A stretch of DNA of 9,697 nt, from positions 1 to 9,697 of the forward strand of contig JADGQG010000067.1 in the NCBI GenBank assembly GCA_017882025.1, written 5' to 3'. This stretch comes from Chloroflexota bacterium (GTDB taxonomy: Bacteria; Chloroflexota; Limnocylindria; Limnocylindrales; CSP1-4). A program made the position numbers and the translations under genes. Positions 1 to 6,659 of this stretch are shown here, piece after piece (position 1 is the stretch's first letter; each line of letters starts with the position of its first letter). The notes under the pieces were generated by a model. That model was given only the letters and a program-made list of their open reading frames with translations. It searched no databases and was not told the DNA's origin.

Positions 1-41
1 GCCGTGTCCGTTCACGCTGTGCTCCAGCGCCGGTTCGAGTA

Positions 42-1313
42 GTGATGGCGGCTGGGCAGCCGGCCACGGGGCCACGCGACGACGCAACGATCAGGGCGCC
101 GCTGGAGGCCGGAGCCGACCGACCGCCGGCTCGCGCCCGACCGGTGACGATGCGGGACATCGCGACCGCGACCGGCGTGTCGCGGAGCACGGTCTCGCGG
201 ATCCTCAACGACGCCCCGTTGACCGTGCCGATCGCGGCCAGGACCCGCGAGCGTGTCCTGGCCGCCGCACGTGACGTGGGCTACCGGCCCAATCCGTTCG
301 CCCGTGCCCTGCACGGGGCGCCGACGATGCTCCTCGGCGCGATCGTCCGTGACATCACCGACCCGTTCTTCGCGGGGGCCATCGAGGCTGTCTCGGCCGA
401 GGCCCGCACGCTCGGCTACAACATCGTCCTGGGCCACGCGCACGCGGAGGCCACCGAAGCCTACGCCCTGGCGGCCATGCTCGAGGCGCGCCAGTGCGAC
501 GCGATCCTGCTGCTGGGTGACATGGGCGACCAGCCGCGCCTGCTCGACGACCTGCGCGACACGCACGTGCCGGTCGTAGCCCTGTGGCAGGGCTCGGAGC
601 TTGATCTCATCCCCGGCGTCAGTGTCGACAACCGGAGCGGCATCGCCACGGCGATCGGTCATCTCAGTGCCCTCGGTCATCGCCGGATCGCATTCATCGG
701 CGGTCGGTTGCTCGGGGACATCCGCGAGCGCCAGGCCGCCTACACCGAGGCGATGGCCGACCTGCTCGGCGAGGTCCCGCCCGGCTACATCCAGCACGTC
801 GCCAACAAACCGGGTGACGGCGAGGCCGCCCTTCGCGCGTTGATGCGCTTGTCGCCGCGGCCGACCGCCATCGTCGCGTCGACCGACGTCCTGGCGATCG
901 GGGTCCTCAGGGGGGCCCTTGTCCTGGGCATCCGGGTCCCGGAGGAGCTCTCGGTGGTGGGGTTCGACGACATCCCGATGGCAACCTTCACCGTGCCGGC
1001 ACTGACGACCGTACGCATGCCGATGGCCAAGATGGCCGCCGCGGCGATCGCGATGGCGGTTGGCGTGACGGGCCGGACCGTGGGCGATGGCGCGAGCGAC
1101 GTTCGACACCACGGCGCTGAGGATGGGGCGCACGAACGTGCGAACGAGGGCGGCGATGTCGTGCCCCGCGGACGCGCGCTTGCTCGACTGTTCCGGCCCG
1201 AGCTCGTCGTTCGCCAGTCGACGGGCGCCGCCCCGGTCGAGCACAACCCCGCCGCCCGACATCGGCGGCCCGAGAGCCACAACGGAGCGTCGCCGCGGGA
1301 CAGGAGCGCGTAG
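42..1313 (+). CDS. LacI-family transcriptional regulator (copy 1) with abnormal C-terminal insert
   Basis: Predicted sugar-responsive DNA-binding repressor, probably controlling the araD/araB/dehydrogenase genes that follow. Numbering from the GTG at 42: the LacI helix-turn-helix lies at about residues 37-58 (MRDIATATGVSRSTVSRIL), then the hinge (YRPNPFARAL), then a periplasmic-binding-protein-like effector domain with DPFF, GHRRIAFIGG, ASTDVLAIG and VGFDDIPMA. LacI proteins normally begin just before the HTH, so the true start may be GTG 144 or ATG 150. The 34 Pro/Ala/Arg-rich residues before that look unstructured, and no candidate start has a good Shine-Dalgarno site. The C-terminus is odd: between AAAAI (about residue 336) and FRPELVV (about 384) there are 47 residues where the second LacI copy in this window has 19. 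About 28 extra polar residues are therefore inserted in frame, followed by a long polar tail. It ends 2 bp before araD, which suggests coupled expression. Family assignment is firm; the ligand is inferred from context. Confidence 0.9.
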   Translation: MMAAGQPATGPRDDATIRAPLEAGADRPPARARPVTMRDIATATGVSRSTVSRILNDAPLTVPIAARTRERVLAAARDVGYRPNPFARALHGAPTMLLGAIVRDITDPFFAGAIEAVSAEARTLGYNIVLGHAHAEATEAYALAAMLEARQCDAILLLGDMGDQPRLLDDLRDTHVPVVALWQGSELDLIPGVSVDNRSGIATAIGHLSALGHRRIAFIGGRLLGDIRERQAAYTEAMADLLGEVPPGYIQHVANKPGDGEAALRALMRLSPRPTAIVASTDVLAIGVLRGALVLGIRVPEELSVVGFDDIPMATFTVPALTTVRMPMAKMAAAAIAMAVGVTGRTVGDGASDVRHHGAEDGAHERANEGGDVVPRGRALARLFRPELVVRQSTGAAPVEHNPAARHRRPESHNGASPRDRSA

Positions 1314-1315
1314 GC

Positions 1316-2029
1316 ATGGATCTGGCGGAACTCCGCGAACAGGTCTGCGAGGCGAACCAGGAGCTGGTCCGGGCCGGGCTGGTGACGCTGTCGTTCGGCA
1401 ACGCCAGCGGTGTCGATCGTGACAGAGGCGCGCTGGTGATCAAGCCGAGCGGTGTCGCCTACGCCCGGCTGGGGCCGTCCGACATGGTCGTCGTCGACCT
1501 CGCCGATGGCACCGTCCGCGAGGGCCCATACCGCCCGTCGTCAGACACGCCGACGCACCTGGCGCTGTATCGCCGATATCCGTCGATCGGCGGCGTCGTC
1601 CACACGCACTCCACCTTCGCGTCGTCGTGGGCACAGGCCGGGCGGCCCATTCCGTGTCTCGGGACGACCCACGCGGACCACTTCCACGGACCCGTCCCGG
1701 TAACGCGGGCACTCAGTGCCGAAGAGATCGACGGCGACTACGAGCGCGAGACAGGCAACGTGATCATCGAGACGCTCGCGGGTCTCGGCCTGGACCCGCT
1801 CGAGATGCCGGCGGTGCTGGTCCTGTCGCACGGTCCGTTCACCTGGGGCGCCGGCCCGGCCGAGGCCGTGGCGAACGCGATCGCCCTCGAAGCGGTCGCG
1901 GCGATGGCTCATCGGACCACGACCCTCGAGGTGGCCGTCGAGCCGATCGCGGCCCTTCTGCTGGAGCGCCACTTCGGACGGAAGCACGGACCGGCCGCCT
2001 ATTACGGCCAGCCGGCCGAGCGCGACTGA
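1316..2029 (+). CDS. araD: L-ribulose-5-phosphate 4-epimerase (AraD)
   Basis: Cytoplasmic class II aldolase/adducin-family enzyme converting L-ribulose 5-phosphate to D-xylulose 5-phosphate, which feeds the pentose phosphate pathway. At 237 residues it has the usual AraD length. Visible family features: the phosphate-binding region FGNASG (28-33) and KPSG (43-46), metal ligands in SSDTPTH (D77), HTHS (H96, H98) and LSHGPF (H172), catalytic-type D121 in HADHFHG, and the C-terminal KHGPAAYYGQ with the tyrosine pair at 229-230, matching the E. coli AraD pattern. The ATG at 1316 is preceded by AGGAG at 1302-1306 (9-base spacing), which fixes the start. It is second in the + strand operon, 2 bp after the regulator and 40 bp before the broken kinase. 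It is the only intact araD here; a second copy survives as an N-terminal stub at 3802-4002. Related family members (UlaF, SgbE) act on similar sugars, but the araB neighbours favour arabinose. Confidence 0.93.
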   Translation: MDLAELREQVCEANQELVRAGLVTLSFGNASGVDRDRGALVIKPSGVAYARLGPSDMVVVDLADGTVREGPYRPSSDTPTHLALYRRYPSIGGVVHTHSTFASSWAQAGRPIPCLGTTHADHFHGPVPVTRALSAEEIDGDYERETGNVIIETLAGLGLDPLEMPAVLVLSHGPFTWGAGPAEAVANAIALEAVAAMAHRTTTLEVAVEPIAALLLERHFGRKHGPAAYYGQPAERD

Positions 2030-2069
2030 CACGGCCAGTTCACGGCCCGAGCCGCCAAGGAGACGAACG

Positions 2070-2657
2070 ATGAGCCGCAACCGCTACACGATCGGCGTGG
2101 ACTTCGGCACCGAGTCGGCCCGCGCCGTGCTCGTCGACGTGGCCGACGGACGCGAGCTTGCGACCGCGGTTCACCAATACGCCACCGGAGTCATCGACGA
2201 GCGGCTGCCCCATCCGGACGAAGACGTCGTGCTCGAGCACGACTGGGCGCTCCAGGATCCGGCGAACTACATCGCCTCGTTCCAGGTTGCCGTGCCACGA
2301 GCCCTGGCCGAGAGCGGCGTCGACCCGGCCGACGTCATCGGCATCGGCATCGACTTCACCGTGTGCACGATGCTCCCGACCACGGCCGATGGAACGCCGC
2401 TCCGCTTCCTCGACGCCTACCGTCGCGAGCTGCATGCCTACCAGAATCTGGTGCTCGACGGTACGGGTGCGGAGCCCTTGCTCGTAGCGCGCGTCCGCGA
2501 TCCGGACAGCGGTCGAGTCCTCGAGCTCCTGACGACCGAGCCGGCACTCCCGATGTACTCCGGTAACCAGCTGCCGACCATCGGCGGCAAACGCGGAGCG
2601 GAGTATCGCGTGTACGCCGTCTGCGCCTGGAACCCCAGCGCTTCCCGGACGCTGTGA
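2070..2657 (+). pseudogene. Chimeric ORF: ribulokinase N-terminus joined to aldose 1-epimerase C-terminus
   Basis: An open frame of 195 codons that is not a normal gene. Residues 1 to about 123 are the N-terminal part of the FGGY kinase AraB. They align closely with the intact copy at 4011-5726 (shared GVDFGTES, DWALQDP, FQVAVP, GIDFT-CTMLP, ADGTPL). From about residue 124 (near base 2440) the sequence becomes the C-terminal part of GalM (NLVLDGTG, VARVRDPDSGRVLELLTTEP, MYSGNQL). The join is in frame. The rest of the kinase, including the FGGY C-terminal ATPase domain, is missing, so no ribulokinase activity is expected. The ATG at 2070 has a good ribosome site, AAGGAG at 2057-2062. The reading frame ends at 2657 because of a one-base frame break inside the galM part. 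A deletion within an ancestral araB-to-galM gene string would produce this; misassembly could too. Whether any protein is made is unknown. Confidence 0.8.
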
Positions 2658-2743
2658 ACCAGCGCGCCTTCTCAGCTGTCGTCCTTCGACCATCGGCCCG
2701 CTATCGGCAGACGATTATCTACCACTTCAGCACAGCAGCATGA
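2440..2743 (+). pseudogene. galM: Aldose 1-epimerase (mutarotase) C-terminal fragment, frameshifted
   Basis: About the last 100 residues of a GalM-type mutarotase, which interconverts alpha and beta anomers of aldoses. In the frame of the upstream kinase fragment it reads NLVLDGTGAEP, RVRDPDSGRVLELLTTEP and YSGNQL, the normal GalM order. At about 2608-2625 the homology moves to the -1 frame and continues as LRLEPQRFPDAVNQ, then FSAVVLRPSARYR and TIIYHFS, ending at a TGA at 2741-2743. The glutamate in LEPQRFPD matches the catalytic-base Glu in the GalM motif LExQxFPDxxN. The break equals one missing base. The first two thirds of GalM, with the catalytic histidines, are absent. The remnant ends 19 bases before the dehydrogenase start, so galM probably once sat between araB and the dehydrogenase. 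Confidence 0.78.
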
Positions 2744-2762
2744 CGCTGAGGAGCCGTGGCCC

Positions 2763-3815
2763 GTGACTGACGACGATCGGAGCCAGATGAACGAGAGCGC
2801 GTGTCGTGACCTTATCGACGTCGCCCGCCTTCATGGCCCCGGCGACATCCGGGTGCACCGAGAGCCGGCCGGCCGGCCCTCGGCGGACGAGGTACTGCTC
2901 AAGGTGCACGCCGTCGGGTTGTGCGGGTCGGACCTCCACTGGTACGACGAGGCCAGCATCGGCGACGCGCGCGTCACCCGGCCGCTCGTCCTGGGTCACG
3001 AGTTCGCGGGTGAGATCGCGAGCGGACCACGAGCTGGCCAACGCGTGGTCGGCGACCCCAGCGAGCCGTGCGGGATGTGCCCTCCGTGCCGTGAGGGCCG
3101 GTCGAACCTGTGCCTCCGGATGCGCTTCGCAGGGCACGGGGAGACGGACGGAGCGCTCCGGACACTGATGCCGTGGCGGGCCGCGCTGCTCGAGCCCCTG
3201 CCGGGCTCGGTCGCGGACGACGAGGCGCCGCTCCTCGAGCCGATGGCAGTCGCGCTCCACGCGGTGGCACTAGGATCGCCGACCTTGGGAAGCAGCGCGG
3301 GTGTGTTCGGCTGCGGGCCGCTCGGGCTGCTGCTCGTCCAGCTGCTGAGGACCGCGGGCGTGACGACGATCGTGGCGACGGACCTTCTGCCCCACCGCGT
3401 CGCGGCTGCAGGAGCGATGGGCGCCACGCACCCGCTGCTGGTCTCGGGCGAAAGCGCGCTGGAACTCCCTGACGCCGTCGCGCCGCTCGACGTCGCGTTC
3501 GAGGTAGGTGGAACCGACGGCGCCCTTGAAGACGCGCTTGCTGCTGTCCGACCCGGGGGCCGCGTCGTCCTCGTAGGGATCCCGGCCGGCGACCGAACGT
3601 CGTTCCCGGCGGCGCTCGCGCGCCGCAAGGGCCTCAGCCTGGTGCTCTGCCGCCGCTCGCGGCCGGAGGACCTGACCGCCGCCATCCGGCTGGCCGCCAC
3701 GGGTCGGCTCGACCTTAGCTCGCTCGTCAGCCACCGCTATCCGATCACCGACGCCGCGGAGGCGTTCGCCACTGCGGCGGCGCGACGCGGGCTGAAGGTG
3801 ATCATCCGGCCGTGA
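2763..3815 (+). CDS. Zinc-dependent medium-chain dehydrogenase, sorbitol/iditol dehydrogenase-like
   Basis: Cytoplasmic NAD(P)-dependent oxidoreductase of the zinc MDR superfamily, 350 residues, full length. Catalytic zinc ligands: C54 (GLCGSDLH), H79-E80 (GHEFAG) and E159 (LLEPMAVALH). A structural zinc site is formed by C103, C106, C109 and C117 (CGMCPPC, then C after seven residues). The Rossmann dinucleotide motif is FGCGPLG (G183-x-G185-x2-G188), and D207 at the end of the second strand suggests NAD over NADP. GLCGSDLHWYDE followed by IGD resembles sorbitol/L-iditol and polyol dehydrogenases; threonine dehydrogenase-like or aldose dehydrogenase activity is also possible. The start is a GTG supported by GAGGAG at 2748-2753 with 9-base spacing. 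It follows the galM remnant by 19 bp, so it belongs to the + strand sugar operon. The substrate is not known; a pentose, pentitol or related polyol is inferred from neighbours. Confidence 0.9.
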   Translation: MTDDDRSQMNESACRDLIDVARLHGPGDIRVHREPAGRPSADEVLLKVHAVGLCGSDLHWYDEASIGDARVTRPLVLGHEFAGEIASGPRAGQRVVGDPSEPCGMCPPCREGRSNLCLRMRFAGHGETDGALRTLMPWRAALLEPLPGSVADDEAPLLEPMAVALHAVALGSPTLGSSAGVFGCGPLGLLLVQLLRTAGVTTIVATDLLPHRVAAAGAMGATHPLLVSGESALELPDAVAPLDVAFEVGGTDGALEDALAAVRPGGRVVLVGIPAGDRTSFPAALARRKGLSLVLCRRSRPEDLTAAIRLAATGRLDLSSLVSHRYPITDAAEAFATAAARRGLKVIIRP

Positions 3816-3821
3816 GGCCGG
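3806..3821. terminator. Hairpin at the dehydrogenase stop, possible bidirectional terminator
   Basis: Perfect 6-bp stem CCGGCC / GGCCGG with a GTGA loop; the loop carries the dehydrogenase stop codon. It lies where the + strand operon meets the - strand operon, as expected for a shared terminator. There is no T-tract on either side, so termination is inferred. Confidence 0.4.
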
Positions 3822-3852
3822 AGCGACCGCACGAAGACCGAGGATGGTCGCT
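3822..3852. repeat. Inverted repeat between convergent operons
   Basis: AGCGACC at 3822-3828 is complementary to GGTCGCT at 3846-3852 across a 17-base loop. It lies directly next to the hairpin at 3806-3821 and just before the point where araD homology ends on the - strand. It may be part of a terminator region. It could also be incidental in such GC-rich DNA. Confidence 0.3.
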
Positions 3853-4010
3853 TCGTTCCTGAACGCCGCTCGGCTTGATCGCCATGACGCCGTGATCCCG
3901 GTCGAGCCCGCTGGCGTTGCCGAACGCGAGAACCACGAGGCCGGCCTGCGCGAGGCCGCGGTTGACGGTGCAGACGCGCTCGCGAAGGTCCCGATACTCC
4001 ATCGGGGCGG

Positions 4011-5726
4011 TCACCCGCGCGACGGATCGGTGGCGACCGGCTGAGGCGCCACGCCGGACGTGGCGTCATCCCGGACCCGCCGGAGCGTCTTCATGACGTC
4101 ATTCTCACCGCGGCCGAAGTAGTCATGGAGGCGCACGTACTCCCGGTAGAGCCGGTCGTACGTCGCGTGGTGTTCGGCCTCGGGCTCGTACGCCCCGTCT
4201 CGGAGGTGCGCCATGCGGGCTGCCGCATCCTCGATCGTGTCGTAGCCGCCGTGGCGCGCCCCCGCCGCCACTGCGGCCCACATCGCGGACCCGAGCGCCG
4301 GCGTCTGCGACGACGCGCTGACCCGGATGCGACGCCCGGTCACGTCGGCGTAGATCTGCATGAGGAGGCGATTCCGCTCGGGGAGCCCACCGCAGGCGAC
4401 GATGTCGCGCACCGCCACGCCGCTCTGGTCGAACGTGTCGCAGATGACGCGGGTCCCGAAGGCCGTGGCCTCGATGAGCGCGCGGTAGATCTCGGGCGCT
4501 CGGGTGGCCAGGGTCGCACCCACCAGGAGGCCACTGAGGTCGACGTCCACTAGCACCGAGCGATTCCCGTTCCACCAGTCGAGGGCAAGGAGACCCGACT
4601 CCCCCGGTCGCAGCCTGCCGGCCTCCGTCTCCAGGAGCGTGTGAAGATCGACCCCGCGGGTAACTGCCTCGTCCCGCAACGCGCCCGGGACGCAGTTGTC
4701 GACGAACCAGGCGAAGATGTCGCCGACCGCGGACTGGCCGGCCTCGTACCCGTAGGTTCCGGGGAGGATGCCGTCCTCGACGACGCCACACATTCCTTCC
4801 ACGCTGCGGAGCTCGCTGCCGAGGACCATGTGGCAGATGCTCGTGCCCATGATCGCCACAAGCGTGCCGGGTTCCGTGACCCCGACTGCCGGCACCGACA
4901 CGTGCGCATCCACGTTCGCGATCGCGACCGGCGTGCCTGCAGCAAGGCCGGTCCAGCCCGCGGCGCGATCGGTGAGCCCGCCGGCGAGCTCACCGATCGG
5001 CCGGGGAGAGCGCGAGAGCTTCTCGTCGACGACGTGCTCGAGGCGCGAATCGAGGGCCGCGAAGTAGGCATCGGGCGGGAAGCCGTCGCGCTTCGACCAC
5101 ATCGCCTTGTATCCCGCCGTACACGCGTTCCGGGTCTCGACGCCAGTCAGTTGCCAGACGACCCAGTCGGCGGCCTCGATGAGCCGGTCGGCCGCGGCGT
5201 AGATGTGGGGCGCCTCGTCGAGGATCTGGAGCGTCTTGGCGAAGAACCACTCCGACGAGATCTTGCCGCCGTAGCGTCCCAGCCACCGCTCGTTCCGTGA
5301 CCGGGCGACGAGGTTGATCCGGTCCGCCTCGGGCTGCGCCGCGTGGTGCTTCCACAGCTTCACCCAGGCGTGTGGGTCGGGCCGAAACTCCGGGACCAGG
5401 CAGAGCGGCGTACCGTCCGCGAGCGTCGGGAGCATCGTGCAGGCCGTGAAGTCGATGCCGAGGCCGACGACGTCGGTCGGATCGACGCCCGTCTCACGCA
5501 GCACGGCCGGCACGGCGACCTGGAACGTCCGCAGGTAATCCTCCGGGTCCTGCAGGGCCCAGTCGGGATCGAGGCGACCGGCCCGGCCAGGGACCGGGAG
5601 GGTCTCTTCGATGACGCCGTGCTCGTAGCGATAGACGGCCGTGCCGACCTCGCGACCATCGGCCACGTCGACCATGACCGCCCGGCCCGACTCGGTCCCG
5701 AAGTCCACTCCGATCGCGTACCGCAT
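4011..5726 (-). CDS. araB: L-ribulokinase (AraB), intact copy
   Basis: FGGY-family carbohydrate kinase that phosphorylates L-ribulose with ATP to L-ribulose 5-phosphate in the cytoplasm, the step before AraD. At 571 residues it is close to the E. coli AraB length (566). The N-terminal FGGY domain starts with IGVDFGTESGRAVMVDV (phosphate loop) and has GIDFTACTMLP and GGKISSEWFFAKTLQI. The C-terminal domain has VDAHVSVPAVGV, MGTSICHMVLG, YGYEAGQSAVGDIFAWFV, LDWWNGNRS, CGGLPERNRLLMQIYADV and TPALGSAMWAAVAAG, the usual AraB order. A strong ribosome site (GGGAGG, + strand 5732-5737 as CCTCCC) sits 5 bases before the ATG. It lies 42 bp downstream of the second lacI remnant and directly before the araD stub, giving the order lacI-araB-araD. 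No frameshift or missing domain is seen. It should compensate for the kinase broken at 2070-2657. Other FGGY kinases such as xylulokinase are less likely because of the closely matching araB fragment and the araD neighbours. Confidence 0.95.
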   Translation of the reverse strand: MRYAIGVDFGTESGRAVMVDVADGREVGTAVYRYEHGVIEETLPVPGRAGRLDPDWALQDPEDYLRTFQVAVPAVLRETGVDPTDVVGLGIDFTACTMLPTLADGTPLCLVPEFRPDPHAWVKLWKHHAAQPEADRINLVARSRNERWLGRYGGKISSEWFFAKTLQILDEAPHIYAAADRLIEAADWVVWQLTGVETRNACTAGYKAMWSKRDGFPPDAYFAALDSRLEHVVDEKLSRSPRPIGELAGGLTDRAAGWTGLAAGTPVAIANVDAHVSVPAVGVTEPGTLVAIMGTSICHMVLGSELRSVEGMCGVVEDGILPGTYGYEAGQSAVGDIFAWFVDNCVPGALRDEAVTRGVDLHTLLETEAGRLRPGESGLLALDWWNGNRSVLVDVDLSGLLVGATLATRAPEIYRALIEATAFGTRVICDTFDQSGVAVRDIVACGGLPERNRLLMQIYADVTGRRIRVSASSQTPALGSAMWAAVAAGARHGGYDTIEDAAARMAHLRDGAYEPEAEHHATYDRLYREYVRLHDYFGRGENDVMKTLRRVRDDATSGVAPQPVATDPSRG

Positions 5727-5752
5727 CGTCGCCTCCCTTTCGACCTCTCTGC

Positions 5753-5768
5753 GCCCGGGTGCCCGGGC
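5753..5768. promoter_or_regulatory. 16-bp palindrome between lacI remnant and araB
   Basis: GCCCGGG, two bases, CCCGGGC: a perfect 7+7 inverted repeat that abuts the lacI stop codon and lies about 27 bp upstream of the araB start codon. It could act as an operator (LacI sites are palindromic) or as an RNA hairpin with a shorter stem. It does not match the A/T-flanked CG-centred LacI consensus, so regulatory function is only a suggestion. Confidence 0.3.
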
Positions 5769-6253
5769 TCAGCCTCCTGGCGCCGGGCCCGACGAGCCGC
5801 GCACGATGAGCGACGGGCGGAACACCAGGGCGAGCCCCGCATCCTCGGCCGAAGCGCCGTCTTCGTCGATGACGAACCTGATTGCCGCGGCGGCCATCTC
5901 GGCCATCGGCATGCGAACCGTCGTCAGTGCCGGGACGGTGTAGGCGGCCATCGGGATGTCGTCGAATCCCACGATCGACACGTCCTGCGGCACGCGCCGT
6001 CCGGCCTGGAAGGCGCCGTGAAGCGCGCCGATGGCCTGCACGTCGGTGGAGGCGACCACCGCGGTCGGCGGCCGGGGCAGCCTCATGAGCGTCGCCAGAG
6101 CGCTCGCGGCCTCTCCCGGATCGTTCGCTGAGTGCTGGATGTACGCGTCGGGCAGTTCGCGATCCCGGGCCGCCAGGTAGTCGACGAACGTCGCCCGGCG
6201 GTCGTGGATGTCGCCCAGCGGTCGCCCGCCGATGAACGCCAAGTCCCGATGAC
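5769..6253 (-). pseudogene. LacI-family regulator C-terminal fragment (copy 2)
   Basis: This is the 3' part of the chimera described above, marked separately because it belonged to the second arabinose operon. It aligns with residue 220 onward of the regulator at 42-1313, sharing FIGGR-LGDI, ASTDV-AIG, VGFDDIPMA and VPALTTVRMPMA-MAAAAI. The two differ at many positions, so they are not a recent duplication. Its C-terminus (FVIDEDGAS to VFRPSLIV, about 19 residues from AAAAI to FRP) shows the normal LacI length and reveals the insertion in copy 1. Confidence 0.85.
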
Positions 6254-6476
6254 CGAAGAGCAGCGCGTCACTTCGGGCGGTGTGCCCGATCTCGCCGCCC
6301 AGAAGGAGCGTCCTGACGCCCTCGCCGAGAGGGGTTCCGCCCGGCTCGCGGGTCAACAGGACGTCGTGGCCGCTGCCCTCGAGCGCCGAGGCCAGACGCC
6401 GGGATTGGCTGCTCTTGCCTGCGACGTCCGGACCCTCGAGGGTGACGAATCGACCTCCGACCCTCGCCTCCTCCAT
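6254..6476 (-). pseudogene. tmk: Thymidylate kinase N-terminal fragment
   Basis: 74 residues covering the P-loop and the TREPGGTPLGE segment of dTMP kinase, which makes dTDP from dTMP and is normally essential. The next family residues (usually an AADRAQH-like stretch after DALLF) are replaced by LacI sequence. An intact tmk must therefore exist elsewhere if this arrangement is real. No clear ribosome site precedes the ATG, and 6477-6660 upstream holds no gene I recognise. Confidence 0.8.
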
Positions 6477-6659
6477 GGGGCCAAGTCTACGCCCGCCAAC
6501 CCTCCGGCGGTCAGCCGTCCGCCCCCTGCTGGGTCGTCCGGAACCGCCGTGGCGGCGATGAACCTCCTCAAGATCGGCAAGATCGGGACGCGCCTCGACG
6601 CCCTCGAACGAGCCCACAAGACGGGCGAGGACCCGGACCCGACCGGTGGCCTCGACGGT

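Larger units (their letters stand above)
3802..4002 (-). pseudogene. araD: L-ribulose-5-phosphate 4-epimerase, N-terminal remnant (copy 2)
   Basis: From the ATG at 4002 the first 47 residues (MEYRDLRERV through AIKPSGV, ending at 3862) align without gaps to the first 47 of the intact AraD at 1316-2029, with 29 identical, including FGNASG and IKPSG. Homology then stops abruptly and 19 unrelated residues lead to a stop at 3802-3804. The metal-binding and catalytic residues are all missing, so this is a non-functional remnant. A GTG at 4014 overlaps the araB stop as GTGA and could be an alternative start. ATG 4002 is preferred because it matches the other AraD N-terminus and has a weak GGGTGA 8 bases upstream. 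The order araB then araD shows this was the 3' gene of the second operon before truncation. Confidence 0.85.
5769..6476 (-). pseudogene. Chimeric ORF: thymidylate kinase N-terminus fused to LacI effector domain
   Basis: One open frame of 235 codons from the ATG at 6476. Residues 1 to 74 are the start of thymidylate kinase: FVTLEGPDVAGKSSQ (P-loop), LLTREPGGTPLGEGVRTLLLG (the DR/REPGGT-type motif) and HTARSDALLF. From residue 75 (base about 6253) it becomes the C-terminal half of a LacI regulator: GHRDLAFIGGRPLGDI, AVVASTDVQAIG, VSIVGFDDIPMA, VPALTTVRMPMAEMAAAAI and VFRPSLIVRGSSG. The LacI HTH, hinge and first subdomain are absent, as are the thymidylate kinase LID and C-terminal parts. The protein can neither bind DNA as LacI does nor act as a kinase. 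The P-loop has V where the family has G (GPDGAGKS), though GxxxxGK[ST] is kept. It stops 42 bp before araB. The 74-residue join is seamless and in frame. It is either a recombination product or an assembly chimera. Confidence 0.82.

Noticed and set aside
12..1280. 422-codon open frame on the - strand opposite the first lacI
   Set aside because: Arg/His/Gly-rich composition and no family motifs; a shadow of the lacI codon pattern. Only the short stretch opposite the insert looks protein-like, and that is reported as a finding.
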